Origin: Rhodospirillaceae bacterium
Lineage (GTDB): Bacteria > Pseudomonadota > Alphaproteobacteria > UBA828
Reading direction: 5' to 3'
Assembly (NCBI GenBank): GCA_028819955.1
Contig: JAPPKP010000216.1
Location: 1-11,986, forward strand
Length of the DNA stretch: 11,986 nt
Both the position numbers and the translations under genes were made by a program. This document shows positions 1-5,918 of the stretch, piece after piece. The notes beneath the pieces are model-generated. The model did not search any database, had not been told where the DNA came from, and saw only the letters and a program-made list of their open reading frames with translations. Positions within the stretch are counted from its first letter, which is position 1. The number at the start of each line of letters is the position of its first letter.

Positions 1-52
1 CACTTGACTGGGGGTCAAGGGGTCGGCGGTTCGAATCCGCCCGCTCCGACCA
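1..52 (+). tRNA. tRNA-Pro(GGG), 3' part only
   Basis: The 3' two-thirds of a proline tRNA; the acceptor 5' strand and D arm lie outside the window. The anticodon stem CTTGA/TCAAG (3-7 with 15-19) encloses loop CTGGGGG, which puts anticodon GGG at 10-12. A 5-nt variable loop follows, then T stem GGCGG/CCGCC (25-29 with 37-41) around TTCGAAT. The acceptor 3' strand CGCTCCG (42-48), discriminator A49 and an encoded CCA (50-52) complete it. It reads CCC proline codons. The toxin gene on the other strand ends 28 bp away, so this tRNA end could have served as an integration site, but no duplicated tRNA end is visible in the window. Confidence 0.93.
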
Positions 53-80
53 TTTTCCTGCCAGCCGGCGCAGTCCGGGA

Positions 81-347
81 TCACGGAGGAGTCCGTCGAT
101 AAGCATCCCGGCAGTGCGCGATGCGAACGACCAGCACGATGAGCTCGTCGTCCTGGACCTCGTACAGGACGCGATGGTCGCCCACGCGGAGCCGCCGGAG
201 CCCCCGCAGATCGCCCTTCAGAGGGGCGCCCAGATGAGGGGTGTCCGCCAGCCGGTCGATGGCTGCGACGATCCGGGTTCGATCGGGTCTGGCCACACGC
301 CCCAGCTCCTTGGCGGCGCTTCGCTTAATCCGTATCGAGAAGCTCAC
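81..347 (-). CDS. RelE/ParE-family type II toxin
   Basis: A predicted 88-residue toxin of the RelE/ParE superfamily. Such proteins are ribosome-dependent mRNA endonucleases or gyrase poisons, held inactive by the cognate antitoxin. The C-terminal half carries the family core LRRLRVGDHRVLYEV (about 46-60) followed by a hydrophobic strand and AHCRDAYRR (about 77-85), close to the usual G(H/D)RxxxYR ending. The start is taken as GTG at 345-347 because homology begins there and it overlaps the antitoxin stop by 23 nt, the usual translational coupling for these pairs. The frame stays open upstream to 506, but that stretch lies under the antitoxin and looks like low-complexity shadow. RelE versus ParE activity cannot be decided from sequence. 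Confidence 0.85.
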   Translation of the reverse strand: MSFSIRIKRSAAKELGRVARPDRTRIVAAIDRLADTPHLGAPLKGDLRGLRRLRVGDHRVLYEVQDDELIVLVVRIAHCRDAYRRTPP

Positions 348-549
348 GCCGGACCTGGTCCCAGTCCAGCACCGGATCGCTGGGATCGCGGAGCCGGTCG
401 ATGGCGACGGAGAGATCGTCGAAGTCTTCGAGGTAGTGCTCGACGGCGAGGCGGATGACATCCGCCCGGCTGCGCCGAAGCTGTCTTGCAGCCGTATCCA
501 GCGCATCGACCACAGGGTCCGGCAGTCGCGCGGTCACTTGTTGGGGCAT
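325..549 (-). CDS. Ribbon-helix-helix antitoxin
   Basis: A predicted 74-residue antitoxin, first gene of the pair. The N-terminal MPQQVTARLPDPVVDALD gives the RHH beta strand and first helix, and RSRADVIRLAVEHYLED the second helix, so it should bind DNA as a dimer and repress its own promoter. The acidic C-terminal tail (about residues 42-74, with DWDQVRRELLD) is where such antitoxins wrap the toxin. I chose ATG at 547-549, where the family normally begins, with GGAAC a few bases upstream. An in-frame ATG at 580-582 would add 11 residues but lies inside the candidate operator palindrome. The toxin gene overlaps its 3' end. Confidence 0.85.
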   Translation of the reverse strand: MPQQVTARLPDPVVDALDTAARQLRRSRADVIRLAVEHYLEDFDDLSVAIDRLRDPSDPVLDWDQVRRELLDTD

Positions 550-573
550 GGCCGTTCCGACATCAGCAGGAGT

Positions 574-597
574 GAGTGACATTACATTACATCACTC
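574..597. promoter_or_regulatory. Candidate operator of the toxin-antitoxin pair
   Basis: A perfect 6-bp inverted repeat GAGTGA (574-579) / TCACTC (592-597) flanks a 12-nt spacer made of CATTACATTACA direct repeats, 24 bp upstream of the chosen antitoxin start. RHH antitoxins usually autoregulate through such short palindromes or repeats. A second palindrome, ACCGATCGGT, lies at 600-609. That these are binding sites is inference from position and symmetry. No convincing -35/-10 pair was found. Confidence 0.45.
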
Positions 598-669
598 CGA
601 CCGATCGGTTCTACCGGCAACACAACGGGGTGACGTGCGGGATTATGTGTCAGGCGGGGAAGACCGGGG

Positions 670-692
670 CCGGCCCAGGGAGGTTGGGCCGG
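670..692 (-). terminator. Hairpin after the deacetylase gene
   Basis: An 8-bp perfect GC-rich stem (670-677 with 685-692; CCGGCCCA/TGGGCCGG) with a 7-nt loop, starting 5 nt past the stop codon of the deacetylase gene. It is placed as a terminator between the cupin-deacetylase unit and the toxin-antitoxin pair. The transcript has only a weak pyrimidine stretch after it (GGTCTTCCCC) and no true U-tract, so termination efficiency is uncertain. Confidence 0.4.
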
Positions 693-697
693 AGAGG

Positions 698-1591
698 TCA
701 CGGATCGCCGGGCACGGTGCCTCGGGGCAGGCTTTCGATGTGGGCGCAGATGTCGCGCGGGCGGGTCAGCCAGATGCGGTCGCGGTGGGGCGCGACGTGC
801 TCGAAGAAGCGGCGCAGATGGCGCACGCGGTAGGGCCGGCCCATCACGAAGGGGTGGATGGAGACCGGGAACACCAGGGGCTGCCTCTCGCTCTGGGCCA
901 GCATCTCGTCGAAGCCGTCGATCAGCATGTCCACGAACTCGCGCGCGGTGTGGCCGTACCAGACGATGCTGCGGGTGTCGTTGCACTCGATCGGGTAGGG
1001 CATCGCCAGGATGCGGCCGGCGCGCGTCGTCATCCAGATCGGCTGGTCGTCGCAGGTCCAGTCCATGAAGTAGCGATAGCCCGCCTCCTGCAGTAGGTCG
1101 GGGGTGAGGGCGCTGTTGGAGAGCCAGGGGCTCATCCAGCCCGCCGGGCGGCTGCCCTCGTGGCGGGCGATGGTCTCGGTGACCTCGGCGATCAGCGCGG
1201 CCTCGGCCGCCTCGTCGAGGTGCTCCTGCATGTCCGAGTTGGTGATGCCGTGGCCCAGGATCTCGTCGCCGCGCTGCCGGAGGGCTTCCGGGATGACGGG
1301 GCAGTGCTCGTAGATGCCGAGGTTCATCTGGGCTTCGATGGGGATGTCGAAGGCGTCGAACAGCTCGAGCAGGCGCCAGATGCCGACCCGGTTGCCGTAG
1401 TCGCGCCACGAGAAGACGCTGTGGCTGTTCGCCTGGTCCGGCGGCGCGATGGCCGCGCCCTTGCCCTCGCCGAAGCTGAACTGCTCGATGTTGACCGCGA
1501 CGTAGACGGCGAGGCGCGTGCCGTTGGGCCAGTCGTAGACCGGGCGCGTCGCGATGCTGGAATAGGGATAGCGGCCGTGGGTGCGAATCAT
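698..1591 (-). CDS. Polysaccharide deacetylase family protein, PuuE-like
   Basis: A 297-residue protein with a NodB-homology fold of the PuuE-like branch, which includes metal-independent allantoinases and related C-N hydrolases. The entry strand is WPNGTRLAVYVAVNIEQF (about 21-38), in the style of the PuuE WP..R.A....N.E segment rather than the TFDDG of classical chitin/peptidoglycan deacetylases. EILGHG (110-115, His114) and SIHPFVMGRPYR (244-255, His246) supply the conserved histidines. GWMSPWLSNSALTPDLLQEAG with DWTCDDQPIWM (151-187) matches the middle of that branch. There is no signal peptide, so it should be cytoplasmic. It follows the cupin gene by 44 bp and is probably co-transcribed. 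The substrate is unknown: allantoin-like ureides or an N-acylated small molecule are possible, cell-wall glycan less so. Confidence 0.88.
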   Translation of the reverse strand: MIRTHGRYPYSSIATRPVYDWPNGTRLAVYVAVNIEQFSFGEGKGAAIAPPDQANSHSVFSWRDYGNRVGIWRLLELFDAFDIPIEAQMNLGIYEHCPVIPEALRQRGDEILGHGITNSDMQEHLDEAAEAALIAEVTETIARHEGSRPAGWMSPWLSNSALTPDLLQEAGYRYFMDWTCDDQPIWMTTRAGRILAMPYPIECNDTRSIVWYGHTAREFVDMLIDGFDEMLAQSERQPLVFPVSIHPFVMGRPYRVRHLRRFFEHVAPHRDRIWLTRPRDICAHIESLPRGTVPGDP

Positions 1592-1635
1592 GCCGGCCTG
1601 GGTCCCGTGCGCCGCTGCGTGCAGTTTCGGTGAAT

Positions 1636-1977
1636 CTAGCCCGCGGCCGCGCCGACCGGGTTGAAATCGTGCTCGCCCACGCCCTGAACCAGGGTGACGC
1701 GGCAGCCCCGGCCGCCCTTGCCGGAGACCCGGTGCGCGGTCATGGGCGGCACGACGCAGTGGTTGCCGGGCGCGAGCTCGTGGCGGGCGCGCGGCGCGCG
1801 GGTCTCGATCACCACGGTTCCTTCGAGGCCGACGAACACGTCGGTGACGGCCGTGTGGTAGTGCCAGGGAACCTCTTCGCCCGCGCCGATGGTCATGACC
1901 TGCACGCGCATGCCGTCGGCCTCGGCGACGATGTCGTGGTCGGTGATGGAGTAGGGCAGGTCTTCGAGCGCGGTCAT
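1636..1977 (-). CDS. Small single-domain cupin protein
   Basis: A 113-residue protein that is essentially one cupin beta barrel. Motif 1 is WHYHTAVTDVFVGLEG (38-53) with metal ligands His39 and His41; the usual glutamate four residues on is replaced by the TD of residues 45-46. Motif 2 is PGNHCVVPPMTAHRV (70-84) with His82. Such proteins bind a divalent metal and act as isomerases, dioxygenases or small-molecule sensors; the reaction here cannot be told. I use ATG at 1975-1977; a GTG directly before it (1978-1980) is equally possible. It is the first gene of a probable two-gene unit with the deacetylase-fold hydrolase and is divergent from def across 150 bp. Confidence 0.8.
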   Translation of the reverse strand: MTALEDLPYSITDHDIVAEADGMRVQVMTIGAGEEVPWHYHTAVTDVFVGLEGTVVIETRAPRARHELAPGNHCVVPPMTAHRVSGKGGRGCRVTLVQGVGEHDFNPVGAAAG

Positions 1978-2127
1978 CACGGTTTCCGATCGTCGGCAGT
2001 CTGGCTCGGATGGCTCAACATAGCGGCTTCGCCCCCGCTTGTGGGTGAATTCGGAAAGTAGGCTTATTGTCGTTCGTCACGCCGAGGATCGCCACACATG
2101 GGCGGATGGAAACCGGGGAGGTGAACG

Positions 2128-2739
2128 ATGGCCATTCGTCAGATCGCGAAGATGGGGCACCCCGTTCTGCGCAGGAAGGCCGCTCCGGTCGACGACCCGA
2201 CGGATCCCGACATTGCCCGCCTCGCGACGGACATGCGCGACACGCTGGAATGGATCGGCGCCACGGGAATTGCGGCGCCTCAGGTCTACGACGGCCGGCG
2301 TGTGGTGGTTTACCGCATCCTGGCCGACCGCATTCCGCCCGGCGTCGCGCTCGAGCCCCTGCCGTGGACGGTGATGGTCAACCCCGTCGTCACGCCGCTG
2401 AGCGACGACGTGGGCCTGATCTGGGAACGCTGCCTCTCGCTACCGGGCCTGCACGGCAAGGTGCCGCGCTACAAGCAGGTCGAGATCGTCTACCAGACTT
2501 TGGAGGGAGCGAGTGAACGGCGGGTCGTCGAGGACTGGCACGCGATGATCCTGCAGCACGAGTGCGACCACCTGGACGGCATCCTCTACCCCATGCGGAT
2601 GACCGATCTCTCCTACCTGGCGTTCAACGCGGAGCCGGGCGAGCTCGCACGGGAGGCCGAGACGATGCCCGACCTGGACCCTGCGCTCCGCGCCATGGTG
2701 GATGCGTGGCCGGCGCGGGAGAAGTGGCTCGCGTCCTGA
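2128..2739 (+). CDS. def: Peptide deformylase
   Basis: A 203-residue peptide deformylase, which removes the formyl group from the initiator methionine of new proteins. All three metal/active-site motifs are present: GIAAPQ (47-52, motif I), ERCLS (100-104, motif II, Cys102 as metal ligand) and HECDH (144-148, motif III, His144, Glu145, His148). The glycine of the canonical EGCLS is arginine here, and the family's invariant GLAAPQ leucine is isoleucine. The start is fixed by a strong Shine-Dalgarno sequence, GGGGAGGTGA at 2115-2124, three bases before the ATG. It does not sit beside fmt, so it may be a second, specialised deformylase (inference). The hydrolase gene follows after about 52 bp. 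Confidence 0.93.
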   Translation: MAIRQIAKMGHPVLRRKAAPVDDPTDPDIARLATDMRDTLEWIGATGIAAPQVYDGRRVVVYRILADRIPPGVALEPLPWTVMVNPVVTPLSDDVGLIWERCLSLPGLHGKVPRYKQVEIVYQTLEGASERRVVEDWHAMILQHECDHLDGILYPMRMTDLSYLAFNAEPGELAREAETMPDLDPALRAMVDAWPAREKWLAS

Positions 2740-2780
2740 CACGGCGGCCGCCGGCGTGGACCTCGGGGGAGACGACGGCC

Positions 2781-2785
2781 GGGAG
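2781..2785 (+). promoter_or_regulatory. Ribosome binding site for a TTG start
   Basis: GGGAG lies six bases before TTG at 2792-2794. This decides the start of the alpha/beta hydrolase: protein homology begins a few residues after that TTG, whereas the upstream ATG at 2702 lies inside def and has no comparable site. Confidence 0.6.
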
Positions 2786-2791
2786 CATGGA

Positions 2792-4816
2792 TTGAGCAAC
2801 AGGATTGCCATCGACATCCACGAACGCAGCGCCTTCGCCGAGGGTCACGCATTCGGCGAGGCCGGCGCCTACGAGCGGCTGACCGGGCGGGCCCGGTTCG
2901 CCGTCGATCCCGAAGCGCCGGCGCAGGCAGGCATCGTCGATCTGGACAAGGCGCCGCGCAATCGGGACGGCCTGGTCGCGCTCGCGGCCGACCTCTGCAT
3001 CCTGCAACCGGCCGATCCGGCACGCGGCAACGGGCGGCTCTTCTTCGACTACGGCAACCGCGGCAACAAGCGGGCGGTGCAGTACTTTTGCGATGCGCCG
3101 GCCTGCAACGACCCGGCGACGCTTGAGCACGCCGGCAACGGGTATCTGTTCCGCCGCGGCTACACGGTGGTGTGGGGCGCCTGGCAGGGAGACCTGCTGC
3201 CGGGCGACGGCCGCATGACGATGGACCTGCCCGTCGCGACCGACGGCGCCGCGCCGCTCACCGGACCGGTGCGGACCGAGTTCATCGTCGCCCAGGAAGG
3301 CCATACCTCGCTGCCGCTGAGCGGCTGGGTCTCCACCCGCAGCCACCCGGCGGTCTCGCGCGATACATCGAAGGCGCGGCTGACACGGCGCCGCTACCCC
3401 GATGAGGAGCGCGTCGAGATTGCACCGGAGGACTGGCAGTTCGCGCGCGTCGAGACCGGCATCGGCCTCGACTTCCAGGGCGCCGAGCACGCAATCGTCG
3501 AATCCGACACCCACATCTACATGCCGGGCGGGTTCGAGCCCGGCTGGATCTACGAGCTGGTCTACGAGGCTCGCGATCCGCTGGTTCTGGGCCTGGGCCA
3601 CGTGGCGGTGCGCGACCTCGTGAGCTTCCTGAAGTACGAGGAGTGCGACAGCGAAGGCCGCGCCAATCCTGTGGCGGGCGCCGGGCCGATGGAGAAGGCC
3701 TACGCCTTCGGCCGCTCGCAGACGGGGCGCTGTATCCGCGATGCGATCTGGCGCGGCTTCAACGCCGATGCCACCGGACGCAGGGTGTTCGACGGCGTGC
3801 TCACGCACGTCGCGGGCTGCGGGCGCATGTGGATGAACCACCGCTTCGCCAACGTCGTCGTGCCGGCGGGGCAACAGTACGAGGACCACGACAATGCGGC
3901 CGACAGCTTCCCGTTCTCCTATGCGGCGTGCAGGGATCATCTGTCCGGCAGGACTGACGCGATCTGCAAGCGGCCCGAGACCGATCCGCTGATCTTCCAC
4001 ACCCAGACGGCCACGGAATACTGGCAGCGGCGCGGCTCGCTCGTACATACCGACACCGAGGGCAATGACCTGGCGCAGCCCGAGAACGTGCGGGTCTACT
4101 TCTGGTCGAGCGCGCCGCACGTGGGCGATCCGAACCAGGGCGCGCCGGTGCGGGGCGTGTGCCAGAACCTGAGCAACGTGGTCCAGACCTCGATGCTGTT
4201 CCGCGCGCTGCTCGACGCGATGGACCGCTGGGCGAGCGACGGCACCGCGCCGCCGCCAAGCCGGAGCCCGAGGCGCGGGGACGGCAGCCTGGTCGGCACG
4301 GACGAGTGGCGCTCGCAGTTCCCCGCCATTCCCGGCATCGCCACCCCGCGCGGGCCCAGCGCGCTGCCGCTCTACGACTTCGGGCCCGAGGCGGAGGGCG
4401 GCATTCAGAGCACGCTCCCGCCCGACGTCGTCGACTCCGACGGCTACGCCGTGCTGGTGCCGGCGGTCGATGCCGACGGCAACGACGTCGCCGGGGTGCG
4501 GGTGCCGATGGTCGCCGCGCCGCTCGCCACCTACACCGGCTGGAACCTGCGCAGCAGGGGCCACGGCGAGGGCGCCATGCACGAGTTCACCGGCAGCACC
4601 ATCCCATTGCCCGAGACGGAGTCGGTGCGCGCCGCCACTGGCGATCCGCGCCTATCGATCGAGCGGCGCTACGGCGATGCCGAGGGCTATGTCGCCGCGA
4701 TGGTGGAGGCGGCGGCGCGCCTCGTCGCCGACGGCTTGATGCTGGAAGAGGACGTTATCCGAGTGGAACGTTGCGCCCGAAACTGGGGCCGGCCGCTGCA
4801 CGACGTGCGGCTCTAG
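2792..4816 (+). CDS. Large alpha/beta hydrolase (Abhydrolase_10-type)
   Basis: About 674 residues from the TTG start. The opening RIAIDIHERSAFAEGHAFG followed by GAYERLTGRARFAVDP matches the N-terminus of a family of long alpha/beta-hydrolase-domain proteins that I recognise but whose substrates are mostly undefined. The nucleophile elbow is YAFGRSQTGR (about 304-313, serine about 309, G-x-S-x-G form). A second conserved block, YFWSSAPHVGDPNQGAP, and the C-terminal MHEFTGSTIPLPETE also fit. No signal peptide or membrane segment is visible. Upstream in-frame starts exist at ATG 2702 (inside def) and GTG 2756. ruvX begins 13 bp after the stop, so the three plus-strand genes may share a transcript. 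The reaction is unknown; ester or lactone hydrolysis is an inference from the fold. Confidence 0.87.
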   Translation: MSNRIAIDIHERSAFAEGHAFGEAGAYERLTGRARFAVDPEAPAQAGIVDLDKAPRNRDGLVALAADLCILQPADPARGNGRLFFDYGNRGNKRAVQYFCDAPACNDPATLEHAGNGYLFRRGYTVVWGAWQGDLLPGDGRMTMDLPVATDGAAPLTGPVRTEFIVAQEGHTSLPLSGWVSTRSHPAVSRDTSKARLTRRRYPDEERVEIAPEDWQFARVETGIGLDFQGAEHAIVESDTHIYMPGGFEPGWIYELVYEARDPLVLGLGHVAVRDLVSFLKYEECDSEGRANPVAGAGPMEKAYAFGRSQTGRCIRDAIWRGFNADATGRRVFDGVLTHVAGCGRMWMNHRFANVVVPAGQQYEDHDNAADSFPFSYAACRDHLSGRTDAICKRPETDPLIFHTQTATEYWQRRGSLVHTDTEGNDLAQPENVRVYFWSSAPHVGDPNQGAPVRGVCQNLSNVVQTSMLFRALLDAMDRWASDGTAPPPSRSPRRGDGSLVGTDEWRSQFPAIPGIATPRGPSALPLYDFGPEAEGGIQSTLPPDVVDSDGYAVLVPAVDADGNDVAGVRVPMVAAPLATYTGWNLRSRGHGEGAMHEFTGSTIPLPETESVRAATGDPRLSIERRYGDAEGYVAAMVEAAARLVADGLMLEEDVIRVERCARNWGRPLHDVRL

Positions 4817-4829
4817 CGGCGGGGCCGTC

Positions 4830-5294
4830 GTGGCGATCTGCGAGCTGAGCGAGCTGAACGGGCGGCTTGCGGCGGACGCGCGCCTGATGGGGCTCGATCT
4901 CGGCGCCAAGACCATCGGCGTCGCGGTCTCCGACGTGAGCCGCACCATCGCGACGGCGCGGACGACGCTCAGGCGGACCAAGCTCACCCGCGACATCGAG
5001 ACCCTGCGCGCGCTCGTCGCGGACGAGGGGATCGGCGGCATCGTCGTGGGGCTGCCGGTCAACATGGACGGGAGCGAAGGCCCGCGCGCGCAGTCCGCCC
5101 GCGACACCGCGGCGCGTCTCGCGGATGGGCTGGCGCTGCCGGTGGCCCTCTGGGACGAGCGCTGGTCTACCGTCGCCGCCGAGCGCGCGATGCTCGATGC
5201 GGACCTCTCGCGCCGCAAACGCGCGCGCAAGGTCGACCGGGTGGCGGCGGCCTACATCCTGCAGGGCGCGCTCGACCGCCTGCGCGCGCGGTAG
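4830..5294 (+). CDS. ruvX: RuvX/YqgF, RNase H-like nuclease (putative Holliday junction resolvase)
   Basis: 154 residues, normal for the family, which is implicated in 5'-end processing of pre-16S rRNA and proposed as a Holliday junction resolvase. The sequence shows GLDLGAKTIGVAVSD (21-35, catalytic Asp23), VVGLPVNMDGSEGPRAQ (72-88), WDERWST (108-114, normally DERxST) and VDRVAAAYILQGALD (135-149, Asp136), so the acidic RNase H-fold residues are all present. The start is GTG at 4830-4832, giving the N-terminus MAIC.. typical of alphaproteobacterial homologues. The Shine-Dalgarno is weak, and translation may be coupled to the hydrolase gene ending 13 bp upstream. Confidence 0.93.
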   Translation: MAICELSELNGRLAADARLMGLDLGAKTIGVAVSDVSRTIATARTTLRRTKLTRDIETLRALVADEGIGGIVVGLPVNMDGSEGPRAQSARDTAARLADGLALPVALWDERWSTVAAERAMLDADLSRRKRARKVDRVAAAYILQGALDRLRAR

Positions 5295-5313
5295 CGGAAC
5301 GAACCCAGGGGGA

Positions 5314-5345
5314 GTCTTGCTGCGCTCGCGGTCCGAGCGCGAGAC
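5314..5345. other. Hairpin downstream of ruvX
   Basis: A perfect 7-bp stem GCGCTCG (5322-5328) / CGAGCGC (5334-5340) with loop CGGTC. It is extended by GTCT (5314-5317) pairing with AGAC (5342-5345) across an asymmetric bulge. It begins about 20 bp after the ruvX stop. There is no T-run on either side, so it may act as a transcript 3' end or stability element rather than a classical intrinsic terminator. Confidence 0.45.
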
Positions 5346-5531
5346 CCCGGACCATGGTTCGGTGCACGGCGCGCGGCTGACACGCCAGTATCGCGTCGTG
5401 GAGCGCCGGAGCGAACAGCCGCGGCATGTTAAGGCGAGGGACCGGCAAGGTCGTGGCTGGGGTGTCTCCATCCCGCAGCCCGCGTCACGGCCGTCGACGC
5501 CATCGCCGGCGGCAGCCGTGTCTGCTTTGGA

Positions 5532-5623
5532 ATCCCATCTATCCCGCCTATCCCGGCAGATCCCACTTAATCCCGCCGAATCCCGCTTGTCCCGGCAGAT
5601 CCCACTCGATCCCGCCGAATCCC
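5532..5623 (-). repeat. Phased G-tract tandem repeat (39-bp unit, G-quadruplex consensus)
   Basis: On the minus strand, two 39-bp copies (5585-5623 and 5546-5584, differing at four positions) and a partial third copy (5532-5545). Each unit is built of about 10-bp GGGA-headed subunits. The result is ten consecutive GGG tracts (plus-strand CCC at 5534, 5543, 5552, 5562, 5572, 5582, 5591, 5601, 5611 and 5621) separated by loops of 6 or 7 nt. This fits the G3+N1-7 quadruplex rule throughout and repeats once per helical turn. Two further G-tracts occur at 5641-5643 and 5646-5648 after a 17-nt gap. Function unknown. Confidence 0.85.
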
Positions 5624-5777
5624 GGCAAAGTTCGGTCAATCCCGTCCCGCGCGACGCGCAGAATGCGACTTGGACCGCGACCGAGGCGAGAGATACGGGA
5701 TAGTGTCATGTTCCCGAAGTTCATTCGAATTCGGTTGGGTCGGTGCGCGGTCTCTCCGACCGAGCCTCTCCAACACT

Positions 5778-5872
5778 CGTCATGCCCGGACTCGATCCGG
5801 GCATCTCTCTCAGCAAGGCCCACCCGTCGCCGGGCAAACACGTGGATGGCCGCATCAAGTGCGGCCATGACG
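5778..5872. repeat. REP-like palindromic intergenic element
   Basis: A 95-bp element bounded by CGTCATG (5778-5784) and its reverse complement CATGACG (5866-5872). Inside are two perfect 9-bp hairpins with 5-nt loops: ATGCCCGGA/TCCGGGCAT (5782-5790 with 5796-5804, loop CTCGA) and ATGGCCGCA/TGCGGCCAT (5846-5854 with 5860-5868, loop TCAAG). This two-hairpin form with CGTCATG ends resembles repeats spread through alphaproteobacterial intergenic regions. Read on the minus strand it gives a spurious MAALDAAIHVF peptide. It lies 46 bp past the DMT permease stop, where it could protect or end that transcript. Confidence 0.8.
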
Positions 5873-5918
5873 TGGTGGGGGCGCCGTGTGGACGGATAGA
5901 AATCTCTAGAATGGGTCA

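Larger units (their letters stand above)
5295..5918. other. Convergent intergenic region without a supported gene
   Basis: A 624-bp gap between the 3' ends of ruvX (+) and the DMT permease gene (-). Several frames stay open because of high GC, but none has recognisable protein sequence, a ribosome binding site, or a boundary that makes sense. It holds a hairpin (5322-5340), the phased G-tract repeat (5532-5623) and a REP-like palindromic element (5778-5872), described separately. Between them (about 5346-5531 and 5649-5777) I see only short imperfect palindromes, such as GGTCGG/CCGACC at 5738-5761. Confidence 0.7.

Noticed and set aside
348..506. N-terminal extension of the toxin
   Set aside because: It overlaps the antitoxin coding sequence, is Ser/Thr-rich shadow, and homology begins at the GTG at 345-347.
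1981..2127. Promoters for cupin and def in their divergent gap
   Set aside because: Partial hexamers such as TATGTT on the minus strand and TTATTG on the plus strand are visible, but none has a properly spaced partner.
2702..2791. ATG start of the alpha/beta hydrolase inside def
   Set aside because: The extra 30 residues are Arg/Gly-rich without homology, and a spaced GGGAG precedes the TTG at 2792.
2624..4582. Long minus-strand open frame opposite the alpha/beta hydrolase
   Set aside because: Composition is Ala/Arg/Val/Gly-rich shadow; the plus strand carries the coherent hydrolase sequence.
5532..5623. CRISPR array
   Set aside because: The repeats are contiguous 39-bp units without unique spacers, and no cas genes are near.
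5295..5703. Possible small protein after ruvX in either strand
   Set aside because: Open frames exist, but the sequence is dominated by repeats and hairpins, with no ribosome binding site or family resemblance.
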